Positions 13,201 through 18,003 of a DNA stretch of 64,000 nt are shown here, in pieces. The notes under the pieces were generated by a model that was given only the letters and a program-made list of their open reading frames with translations, did not search any database and was not told where the DNA came from. Location: NCBI GenBank assembly GCA_964016105.1, contig CAXHEX010000009.1, forward strand, positions 135,517 to 199,516, read 5' to 3'. The position numbers were made by a program, and so were the translations under genes. Every line of letters begins with the position of its first letter. Position 1 is the first letter of the stretch. The stretch comes from Ketobacter sp964016105 (GTDB lineage Bacteria; Pseudomonadota; Gammaproteobacteria; Pseudomonadales; Ketobacteraceae).

Positions 13201-16200
13201 AAGGGTTGTAGCGGTGTAATCGTAACTCCAATTACCACTACCATCCGCGGTTACGGTGCCAATACCGACCCCATCTAAAAATACTTGAACGTTGTTATCA
13301 GATTCGGAAGTACCCACAATAACCAGCGTATTGTCATTGGTGATCCCATCTGCGGCGGTGGCGGTATCATCATTTATTGCAGTGACACTGGGTGCAATGG
13401 GGGCACTGCGGTCCACCCTAATTCCCAATCCCGAGGATATTGGCGATAGATTCCCTGCTGTATCTGTGGCCTGTGCTGTGACTGAATAGCCACCTTCGGC
13501 TAGGGTCGTACCAGTGTGATCATAACTCCAGTTACCAGTACCATCTGCCGTTGTAGAGCCTATACTGATGGCATCCAAAAACACTTCTACGCTACTGTTT
13601 GCTTCCGCACTGCCGGTCACCACAAGGGTGTTATCGGAGGTCACTCCATCCCCTGCTGTGGCGGTGTCATCACTGATGTTCAATACGACTGGAGTGGCAG
13701 GCGCGCCACTGTCTATAGAAATACTGAAACCCGTGGATAGCGGCGAAAGATTAGCGGCTAGATCTGAAGCTCGGGCAGTGAGAGTGTAGCTTCCATCGGC
13801 TAAAACAGTGCCGGTATTATCATAGCTCCAGTTGCCAATACCATCTGCCGTAGTGGTACCGACACTTACCCCACCAAGAAAAAGCTCCACCGTACTATTG
13901 GCTTCGGCGCTACCATTAATAACCAGAGTGTTATCACTGGTAATGCCATCGGCACTCACATCAGTATCATCATTGATAGAACTGATATCCGGGGCCGAGG
14001 GTGGGGTACTATCGACAGTTATATTAAAAGGCCCAGAGGCTGTAGACAAATTGCCGGCTCCGTCTGTTGCCTGAGCGGTGAGGATATAGGCTCCATTTGC
14101 TAATACTGATGCAGTATGATCCAGGCTCCAATTGCCACCTGCGTCGGCCACGGTACTACCGACGCTAATCCCATCAAGCAAAACATCCACCTGAGAGCCA
14201 GCTTCTGAAGTGCCTGATAAAACAAGGGTTGTATCGGATGTTACTCCGTCTCCACCGACACCGGTATCATTACTCACGGCCAGAGCCGTGGGAGAATTGG
14301 GCGCCAGGGTATCGACGCTAATGGCATAATTTGCAGAGACCGCGGATACGTTGCCAACCGCATTTTGGGCTTGGGCGGTAAGGATATAACTGCCATCCGC
14401 TAACGTAGTACCGGTATAGTCAAAGGCCCATGCGCCGGAACCATCGGCACTGGTGTTGCCCACAGCAACACCATCAACAAATACACTGATGTCGGTATTG
14501 GCATCGGCACTACCCATCACCAGCAATCGATTATCACTGGTAATGCCATCGGTGGCGGTGGCAGTATCATCAGTAATACCCATGATTACTGGAGCGTTGG
14601 GTGTAGCACTGTTTATGGTAATGCTGTAGTTGGCGGAAGCGACCGACATATTACCAGCATCGTCAAGGGCCTGAGCAGTGAGGTTGTAACTGCCATCGGC
14701 CAGAGTTGTAGCGGTGTAATCAAAATTCCAGCTGCCATCGTTGGCCGCAACAGTGGTACCAATGGGTCCACCATCTAATTGCACGGTTAGTTGAGACCCT
14801 GCTTCTGCGGTACCAAATATCTCTATTTGGTTGTCACCGGTAATACCATCTCCCACCGTCCCAGTATCATTATTCACCCCCGCAACCACAGGAGCCAAGG
14901 GAGCTACTGTATCAACAGTTAGGATGAATGCTGCAGATGTGGAGCTATTACCTGCGGCATCTTCGCTGTAAACCACTATGGAGTGAATACCGTCTGCCAG
15001 GGAACTGGCACTGTGATCAAATGACCAGTTTCCACTGCCGTCGGAAGTGGCATTACCTACGCTCACAGCGTCCAGCAAAACCGTGACGCTGAGGTTCGCT
15101 TCGGCGGTACCGGCGAATACCAGATTGCCACTGTTAGTGATGCCATCACCAGGGGTATTACTATCGGGAGCCACTGAGTCCACCGTGGCCATTACCGGGG
15201 CGACTGTATCAATAGTTAGCGCCAGTGCCGCCGAAAATCCAGAAGAATTGCCCGCGGTATCAGTGGCACTGGCGGTTATGGAGTGTGCTCCATCAGCCAA
15301 TGCCGTTGAGCTGTAATCAAAACTCCAGGCACCCAGACCATCGACAACCGAGGTTCCAGCAACGACGCCATCAACAAAAATGTCAACCTGAGTATTGGGT
15401 TCGGCAGTACCGCTGAATAACAGGCCATTGTCCGAAGTAATGCCATCGCCCACAACGCCGGAATCATTTGAAAAAGCCAAACCCAGAGGTGGACTTGGTG
15501 CCAGCGTATCGATTGAGATCACCGTTGCGGTGACAATTGAGCTGTTACCTGCTGCATCTTCACTGGTTAAACCCAAACTAAAATCGCCGTCACTCAAGCT
15601 GGTAGAGGAATAGTCAAACAGCCAATTTCCGGAAGCATCTACGGTTGTGGAGCCAATAGAAGATCCGTTGAGACTAAGCTGAAGCAAACTATTGGCTTCA
15701 CCACTACCGGAAAAAATTAATTGGTTGTCTGAAGTAATAAAGTCTCCGCCCACATGGGTATCGTCGGTGACCATGGACAAAAGGGGCGTTAACGGTGCAG
15801 TGGCATCTACGGTAATGGTGAGGGTGTTAGAAATGGGGCTTTGATTACCAGATAAGCTGCGGGCTAGAGTGGTGACGGAGTAAACACCATCGGCGAGGGA
15901 AACTGGGTGACTGTAGTTCCAATTCCCCAGGGCATCTGCCACAACGCTGCCAACGGTGGAGCCATCGAAAAACACTTCCACCTCAACATCGGGCTGTGCT
16001 GTACCAGAGAATGCCGGAGTTGAATCAGAGGTAATAAAGTCACCCACAATACCAGTGTCGGTGGAAAAGTCCACAATGGTGGGTGCGGTGGGTGGAGTCG
16101 CGTCCACAATCAAATCAAAAGCTGAAGAAGCAGATGATTCATTACCAGCCACATCCGACACCACAGTGGTGATACTGTATATTCCATTGGCCAGGGGGCT

Positions 16201-17550
16201 TGAGGTTAAATCCAACGTCCAGCTGCCATCACTGCCGGAATTCGCACTTCCAATAAGGGTGCCATTAGCCATGACTCGCACAACGCTATGGGCTTCCGCG
16301 TTACCGCTAAAGCTGAGGGCTCCGGTGTCAGTGATACCGTCTCCCGCCGTGCCACTATCGGGACTGAAAACGATATTTGTGGCCATACTTGGCGCTGTTG
16401 TATCAATAACTATGGAGGTGTCAGTGGACCAGTTTGAGACATTACCTGCCCGATCAGTGGCTTGGAATTCTATGCTGTGGCTGCCGTCGTTCAGCAAAGC
16501 TCCCGAATAGTCAAAGCCCCAGTTACCAGAGGAATTGGCTTCAACACTCCCCACCACAGAGCCATCCAGCCGAACACGAACAGAAGCGTAGGGCTCACTA
16601 GTACCGTTGATGACAAGCCCATTGTCAGAGGTGATACCATCGCTGGAACTGAGCCCGGTGTCCTGGGACACAGAAACGAACGCAGGCGCACTGGGGTCTA
16701 GACGATCCACAACCAAGGTGAACTGAGCAGAGATGGCACTAACCAAACCCATTACTTCGCTTTCTGCCGTTATCTGATAAGTACCATCCGCCAGATCCAC
16801 GGAACTATGGTCCAGGACCCACTGGTTATTTACATCTGCGATCACGGTGCCAATCAGGGCCCCATCCAAAAAAACACGAACCGCTAGACTGTACTCCGCA
16901 CTACCGCTAATAATGACGCTTCCGTCACTGGTGTAACCGTCTCCAGCTTGATAGCTGTCGTCAGAAATGGTTTCAATTAGCGGAGCCGCCGGTGCATTTG
17001 GGTCATAACGAAAATTGAATTCCTGAACCGCCCGGGTTTCGCTGCCATCACGATCAACCGCCAATGGCATGGCCGAGTAATCACCTGGGGCGAGGGAAAC
17101 AGAGGTGTAATCAAAGAACCAGTCACCGCGCATATCTGCAGCAGTTGAACCGGCTAGGGTACCGTTAACCCACAACTCCACCACTTGGTAGGGTTCTGCA
17201 GTACCGGAAAATGAAATCGTATCATCTATTATCCGTCCCTCACCAAACGGGGTGGAATCGGACCATAGAGAAACCAAAACGGGAGGTTGATGAACCGCTC
17301 CATTGACAGGGGTTTGATCTGAAGGTAATCCATCGTCATTTTGACTGGAGTCTCCCGACCCCGAGTCAGGCTCTTGGTCAACGGGTGTCTCATCGGATCC
17401 GGTGTCGTCACCTGCATCCACGGGCTCAATAACCACATCTGTACCCGGATCAGAACTGGGGTCACCACTACCCCCTCCTCCTCCACAAGCGGACAAGAGC
17501 ACAACAGATCCAATTAAGATCAAAATGCGAATTACTTCAGTGACTGACAC
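1285..17550 (-). CDS. Giant multidomain lipoprotein: Ig-like repeats, three FG-GAP propellers, RTX-like segments
   Basis: This 5,421-residue protein is probably an outer-membrane-anchored surface adhesin or matrix protein. The GTG start at 17550 follows GGAGG with 4-nt spacing, and an in-frame TAG lies just upstream. Residues 1-22 form a lipoprotein signal with lipobox LLSAC (Cys22) followed by five Gly; Gly at +2 fits outer-membrane sorting. After a G/S/D/P linker come 22 Ig-like repeats (about residues 90-2280), three SbsA/Big_5-like domains (2283-2635), a seven-blade FG-GAP propeller (2640-3150) and an RTX-like segment. A second round has three Ig-like repeats, three Big_5-like domains, a propeller (3965-4465) and RTX. 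A third has one Ig-like repeat, a Met/Ser-rich stretch, a propeller (4755-5260) and RTX. There are 21 DxNGDGxxD-type calcium loops in all. No secretion-system gene is adjacent. Domain calls are confident; function is inferred. Confidence 0.93.
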   Translation of the reverse strand: MSVTEVIRILILIGSVVLLSACGGGGGSGDPSSDPGTDVVIEPVDAGDDTGSDETPVDQEPDSGSGDSSQNDDGLPSDQTPVNGAVHQPPVLVSLWSDSTPFGEGRIIDDTISFSGTAEPYQVVELWVNGTLAGSTAADMRGDWFFDYTSVSLAPGDYSAMPLAVDRDGSETRAVQEFNFRYDPNAPAAPLIETISDDSYQAGDGYTSDGSVIISGSAEYSLAVRVFLDGALIGTVIADVNNQWVLDHSSVDLADGTYQITAESEVMGLVSAISAQFTLVVDRLDPSAPAFVSVSQDTGLSSSDGITSDNGLVINGTSEPYASVRVRLDGSVVGSVEANSSGNWGFDYSGALLNDGSHSIEFQATDRAGNVSNWSTDTSIVIDTTAPSMATNIVFSPDSGTAGDGITDTGALSFSGNAEAHSVVRVMANGTLIGSANSGSDGSWTLDLTSSPLANGIYSITTVVSDVAGNESSASSAFDLIVDATPPTAPTIVDFSTDTGIVGDFITSDSTPAFSGTAQPDVEVEVFFDGSTVGSVVADALGNWNYSHPVSLADGVYSVTTLARSLSGNQSPISNTLTITVDATAPLTPLLSMVTDDTHVGGDFITSDNQLIFSGSGEANSLLQLSLNGSSIGSTTVDASGNWLFDYSSTSLSDGDFSLGLTSEDAAGNSSIVTATVISIDTLAPSPPLGLAFSNDSGVVGDGITSDNGLLFSGTAEPNTQVDIFVDGVVAGTSVVDGLGAWSFDYSSTALADGAHSITASATDTAGNSSGFSAALALTIDTVAPVMATVDSVAPDSNTPGDGITNSGNLVFAGTAEANLSVTVLLDAVSVGNATSDGSGNWSFDHSASSLADGIHSIVVYSEDAAGNSSTSAAFILTVDTVAPLAPVVAGVNNDTGTVGDGITGDNQIEIFGTAEAGSQLTVQLDGGPIGTTVAANDGSWNFDYTATTLADGSYNLTAQALDDAGNMSVASANYSITINSATPNAPVIMGITDDTATATDGITSDNRLLVMGSADANTDISVFVDGVAVGNTSADGSGAWAFDYTGTTLADGSYILTAQAQNAVGNVSAVSANYAISVDTLAPNSPTALAVSNDTGVGGDGVTSDTTLVLSGTSEAGSQVDVLLDGISVGSTVADAGGNWSLDHTASVLANGAYILTAQATDGAGNLSTASGPFNITVDSTPPSAPDISSINDDTDVSADGITSDNTLVINGSAEANSTVELFLGGVSVGTTTADGIGNWSYDNTGTVLADGSYTLTARASDLAANLSPLSTGFSISIDSGAPATPVVLNISDDTATAGDGVTSDNTLVVTGSAEANSSVEVFLDAISIGSTTADGTGNWSYDHTGTTLAEGGYSVTAQATDTAGNLSPISSGLGIRVDRSAPIAPSVTAINDDTATAADGITNDNTLVIVGTSESDNNVQVFLDGVGIGTVTADGSGNWSYDYTATTLADGGYTVTAQAADLAGNVSPLSANFVITIDSGIPSAPIISAITDDTASAADGITSDNTLVINGTAEVSSAIEIFMDAASIGTTTTDGGGSWSFDYTATAIADGSYTLTARATDAAGNVSAPSVGFGITVDRVAPSAPVVTGITDDTAAASDGLTSDSTLIISGTSEANATVEVFESSVSLGSTTADGSGNWSYDHRGTTLTDGSYTFTAQAADVAGNLSTLSSSFGVTVDTTFPAAPTVTAISDDTATAGDGITSDNTLFISGTAEANASVQVFIDGGSIGTTSADGSGNWNYNHTATPIVDGSYTLTAQAMDSAGNNSAVSSGFSITIDSNVPSAPAITAISDDTATGADGITNDNTLVISGTSEADAAVEVFVDAASIGSTTADGSGNWSFDYTATTLADGSYALTAQATDSSGNLSALSASFDIVIDTVAPAVATYDAITDDTGIVGDFVTSDNTLIASGTAEANSTVELYYDGGLVGSHTADGSGNWVADYSGSTSPDGVYTVYARVIDSAGNASGNSSNYFVTVDTAIPAAPVVAAISDDTGTPADGVTSDTNLFISGTAEANASVEVFIDSVSLGTTTADGSGNWSYDHTGTTLANGSFTITAQASDLAANVSVVSSGYALTVDDNAPAAPAVTAVTDDTGTAADGITNDNTLVISGTAEANNSVEVFLDASSIGTTIADGSGNWSYDHTGTVLADGSHTFSAQATDAAGNLSVVSSDFVVTIDTSVPTAPVVTAISDDTGTAGDGITSDNTLVISGTATANITVETFLDGVSIGTTSADGSGNWSFDYTATTLLDASYVLTATTINNAGTSSVSSADFNLTVITNGPAISTLSPADNNTAVGFNDNLVFTFDAVVTAGTGNIVIYHSSDDTVFETIPVGDARISGSGTNTITLNPTGTFVGGTGYYVNIASTAWVDQVGNTFAGISDNSTWNFTSAATSIVSSTPADEATGVLLDATFTLNFNETVNVNSGAIRICNLADTACSAPVDTIDVTSGQVTGGGTSTLVVTQTDVLTPNTAYFLQIDNDALRNDNAVAFAGITDSTTLNFTTVNVSTPSVTDVTSSTADGTYGSGDTIVIQVVFDENVDVTGAPQIELELDSSNKLINYSSGSGGTTLTFNYDVTVGDSKTDLAYASASALTLNGGTIRSANNANANLTLATPGAANSLSANKNINVSSPYLDITSLTPADGFFIQGRSSGTGENFARTVSSGGDINGDGFEDLVVSAEQSGVGAASAGAAWVVYGAAGSTRSSFNIDSMDSSQGFYISGKTTADYLGTSTNLAGDINGDGYSDLIVSASANDDGASEAGTVYVVWGQAADRANFSASTITSASANGFRILGYEGTKYFPTTYTTAVEPWNNQSTDARGDFNGDGIDDLLLGHHQSAANGFDAGMVYLILGSTGATRSDITLSTSLSSTSQGFRVHAGATTNARMGFSIQFAGDFNGDGYNDLVIGAPYNDTGASDSGRVYVVFGKPGSSFSDIDVTTISNTEGFAIGFTQTNAWLGGSVAASDVNGDGLSNLIIGSVRHNANSRGDSGSVMVLYGHTAATYSDLTYGAALGTSGYYIEGESTGDYLAYAAEGVGDVDGDGVGDLLLSTDKNDSGGFDAGAAWLIYGASGTSRSDIDLATLDSSDGFKIIGDSDYDNFGRVNSAGDLNGDGYQDMLITSINGDNNGVNIGEINVLWGKDFRALVTAGLTGTAGADRLVGTSGADVIVAAGGADRVSAGAGDDDIQVADLSFGFIDGGRGSDTLSLAGSGLDLDLRSLNYEVINGVEIIDLGDNGNSLTLDSLSLLMLSDEVRTLYVKGGSSDYVVTDGSETWVANGTSVVNTVTYNRYDLDEISLYIQDSLSQPTTPSAPSVDSISVDTATVGDEITSDTGLVFSGTSGAYYDVEVFVDGVSVGTTTANAAGAWSYDHSATGLADATYTITAVATNLGGYVSAASSGLDVVVDTIAPSVPTISSITNDTGNVADGITSDDTLEFTGGADPYASVELFIDGGSIGSVSAGAGGIWNFDYTGTSLADGSYVVTAISSDVAGNASSPSSNFNLTVDTGTPSTPTVAGISDDTGTGGDGITSDATLIITGTAEANSSVNVLLNSAAIGSVSADGAGNWSLDYTGTSLNDGSYSITAIASDAAANASAESSALNITVDGTSPLVNTLSPANSATDVSVDSNLVVTFNETVYETSGNIELRLTSDDSLVETFDITGVRVSGSGTSTITIDPSASLYGGTQYYVEIDAGSYSDLAGNSYAGISGNTLWTFTTGDTAIVSTVPADEDTGVALNATITLNFSEAMTVNSGDLRIRQLSDNAIVDTIDITSGQVSGNGTSSIVIQQSDVLESNTSYYIELDSGALRNGAGVDFAGISGNSTLNFTTATVTPATVTNVTSATPNGTYRAGATIEIQVAFDAVVNVTGMPQLLVDLNGTDRYANYVSGTGSTTITLEYVVASGDETSDLGYVSTNSLTLNGGTIRNNLYANSNLTLAAPGASNSLRNNKAIAITSADLDVTNLTTNDGFFIEGAESSTVYFGHSISSGGDFNGDGFDDLVIGVPDSNLSNTSGGYAYLVYGKSGDSRSDISMSSFSSSDGFYVTGSATGDKMGSMVDISGDLNGDGYDDFVVLSARQSSGASDAGSLYVIWGNASPGNVNLASDFSMSIGATNSDGFVILGSESNDEIGYYNTTDPQNAQFIDASGDFNGDGIDDLIIGHNQSDAFGLNAGAAYLIFGEAGSTRANFRLDSYASEGFLFYNGNDAGNYVGHSVQYIGDFNGDGKNDVIIGAPGVSSDDGEAYVVFGHAGPGFSNIDLDALNGTNGFTIRTSTTNAQLGGSVSSSDINGDGLTDIIIGVPEANTDGYSTNGAAIIIYGSSSGSYSDVSLASVGSAGYVINGENSTDRSGHSVRGMGDINGDGIDDIMLSTIHDDDGGTSAGAAWVIFGESGTSRSDINLDTLDSSDGFKVVGDASGDEFGRSATAGDINGDGYQDFMLSSVAGDNAGSYNGEVNVFWGKPFTAGIDVGTTGDSGVNHLVGTSGDDTLNGAGGADTIYAGAGDDTIQVADISFARIHGGRGTDTLSLTGSTLSLDLRSVDYEVIKGIEIIDLGDNGNGLTLDSTSLLMLSEQVRTLYVQGGTSDYVITDGAETWTANGTSVVNSVTYNRYDLNEISLYIEQTLSQPATPSAPAVTGFSEDTGTVGDGITSDSGLIFSGTSGGYFTVNVYIDGGFIGYTVADAVGNWSYDHSATSLADATYSITAQATNLSGYVSAVSAVMTVTVDSAAMAMSMPMSMSMSVSEESGSSETTSGAINLSSLSSEQGFLVEADSAGGHFGVAINTVGDVNGDGFEDFVVGAPNENSTSRAAYVIYGAAGATRSDMVTSAITNGTHGFRIYSSDSLYYLGAAVGGAGDFNDDGYDDVFVASTRVDNAGGNEGALYVIFGKPSGSDIDVASLASTDGFKVYTEEPYAHIGESTGTGGAYDDQNGQTIDAGGDFNGDGIDDLIVGIPQSDLPSGTDSGKAVVLFGQSAVTISDINIDTLGSNDTIGMVINGTTGDYWELGQSSRFVGDYNADGYDDIAVSAWQSDAVTALGGQTFIIFGQPGPTYNTVDVTSLSGVDGFAVSSTGVEGSLGHSVDGGDFNGDGISDLIISHHRYSNEIGGVHVIYGNQSGSYSNLTVDTLGVNEGYFISGVAQNDRLASALSNGGDFNADGIDDILIGAYRNDDGGENSGAAWLILGQDGVSRGNIDLSSLDPSEGFQIVGDQIEDFTGQAVGAADINGDGFSDLIVGSPWGDNLAEQGGEVAVIWGKAYYSDNNTSFSGTAAAENLVGTSGDDVLVSGGGADAIFSGSGDDVIQIVDTDFYKINGGLGADTLAIMPGAVSLDLSALAPLTVGGIEVIDLGDNGSSLMLSERALLAMSIEGRSLYVDGGSSDGVSLAATDSWVSAGVETVGGVDYVRYESGGAVLYVESGIVVSIM
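1770..3290 (-). other. FG-GAP beta-propeller 3 (seven blades) followed by C-terminal RTX-like segment
   Basis: The third copy has seven loops (DVNGDGFEDF, DFNDDGYDDV, DFNGDGIDDL, DYNADGYDDI, DFNGDGISDL, DFNADGIDDI, DINGDGFSDL); three have a changed Gly (ND or NA), so this copy is the most diverged. It is followed by LVGTSGDDVLVSGGGADAI and SGSGDDVIQIVD at about 1560-1770 and by a shortened tail ending the protein. A Met/Ser/Pro stretch (AMAMSMPMSMSMSVSEES) encoded at about 3310-3370 separates it from the preceding Ig-like repeat. Confidence 0.82.
4150..5660 (-). other. FG-GAP beta-propeller 2 (seven blades) followed by RTX-like segment
   Basis: This is a second copy of the same module, with seven calcium loops (DFNGDGFDDL, DLNGDGYDDF, DFNGDGIDDL, DFNGDGKNDV, DINGDGLTDI, DINGDGIDDI, DINGDGYQDF). 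It is followed at about 3950-4150 by LVGTSGDDTLNGAGGADTI and AGAGDDTIQVAD, and then by the same tail phrase RTLYVQGGTSDYVITDG. The close match to copies 1 and 3 in order and spacing indicates duplication of a unit of roughly 1,000 residues or more. Confidence 0.85.
8105..9640 (-). other. FG-GAP beta-propeller 1 (seven blades) followed by RTX-like segment
   Basis: Seven DxNGDGxxD-type loops occur at regular spacing (DINGDGFEDL, DINGDGYSDL, DFNGDGIDDL, DFNGDGYNDL, DVNGDGLSNL, DVDGDGVGDL, DLNGDGYQDM), each within a blade of the form GDxNGDGxxDLxxG...G..YVVFG. Seven blades match a complete integrin-alpha-like propeller. It is followed at about 7900-8105 by LVGTSGADVI and AGAGDDDIQV, which is RTX-like. 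A conserved 80-residue tail then contains RTLYVKGGSSDYVVTDG and the NRYDLDEISLYI phrase. Confidence 0.85.
10710..17290 (-). repeat. 22 tandem Ig-like domain repeats, about 300 bp each, inside the giant lipoprotein gene
   Basis: Each unit encodes about 95-100 residues with the order AP-x-AP, a DDTG...GDGITSDN acidic motif, SGTAEAN, V.V..DG..IGTT.AD..GNWS.D, LADGSYTLTAQA.D.AGN.S and ITVD. Units 1-9 (nearest the N-terminus) are clearly diverged from each other. Units 10-22 are much more alike, often sharing whole phrases such as SDNTLVISGTAEAN and TTADGSGNWSYDHTGT. Three more units occur at about 6720-7620 and one at about 3380-3660. The acidic motif at domain boundaries resembles calcium-rigidified bacterial Ig adhesin domains; calcium binding here is an inference. 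Confidence 0.85.
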
Positions 17551-18003
17551 CTAACCTCCGAAAGCGCTGACAATCGGGTATTCGACTACGTCAGAGGGTC
17601 AACTAGAAATATAGCTAACTTTGATCAATGCACCGGCGCTAGGCGTGTGTTTTATAAGAATTTTTGCGAACTTATGTAAAAAAAATGAAGACAAATGTTG
17701 CTCTCCCAGCGATTCAAAAAATCGCCAGATAGCGGCTAGAAAAATGATCGTAAGCACAGCAACAACTTACATGCAGAACAGAAAATAGGGCCGATTACGT
17801 CAAGTTTCTGACAAAAAAGGGTCACTAAGTTTTTTTATAACGATAGATAAAGAAAAGAGCAAAATTTTATAACAAAATCTACAATGAGGGTGTCACCAGA
17901 TTCGCATTTGTATTACTTAAGCCATATATTGTACAAACGAGTTACCTTAGGCATATACTCAGTCACGGTAAATAATAACAGCACGAATCCAGCCGGATAA
18001 ACT
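17551..18003. promoter_or_regulatory. Divergent intergenic region between giant lipoprotein and TonB receptor
   Basis: This AT-rich stretch of 453 bases has no credible ORF and lies between two divergent surface-protein genes. On the plus strand TTGTAC (17929-17934) and TATACT (17954-17959) could form a promoter for the receptor, but the 19-base spacer is long. The run of T and A around 17828-17880 could be UP-element-like or simply AT-rich. I see no convincing Fur box or riboswitch. Confidence 0.4.

Noticed and set aside
10710..17290. CRISPR-like periodic repeats
   Set aside because: The repeats are about 300 bp, coding and in frame; no short repeats with unique spacers occur anywhere in the window.
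1285..17550. Many short frames on both strands across the giant gene
   Set aside because: They are shadows of the long repetitive coding frame, with repeated out-of-frame peptides and no ribosome-binding sites.
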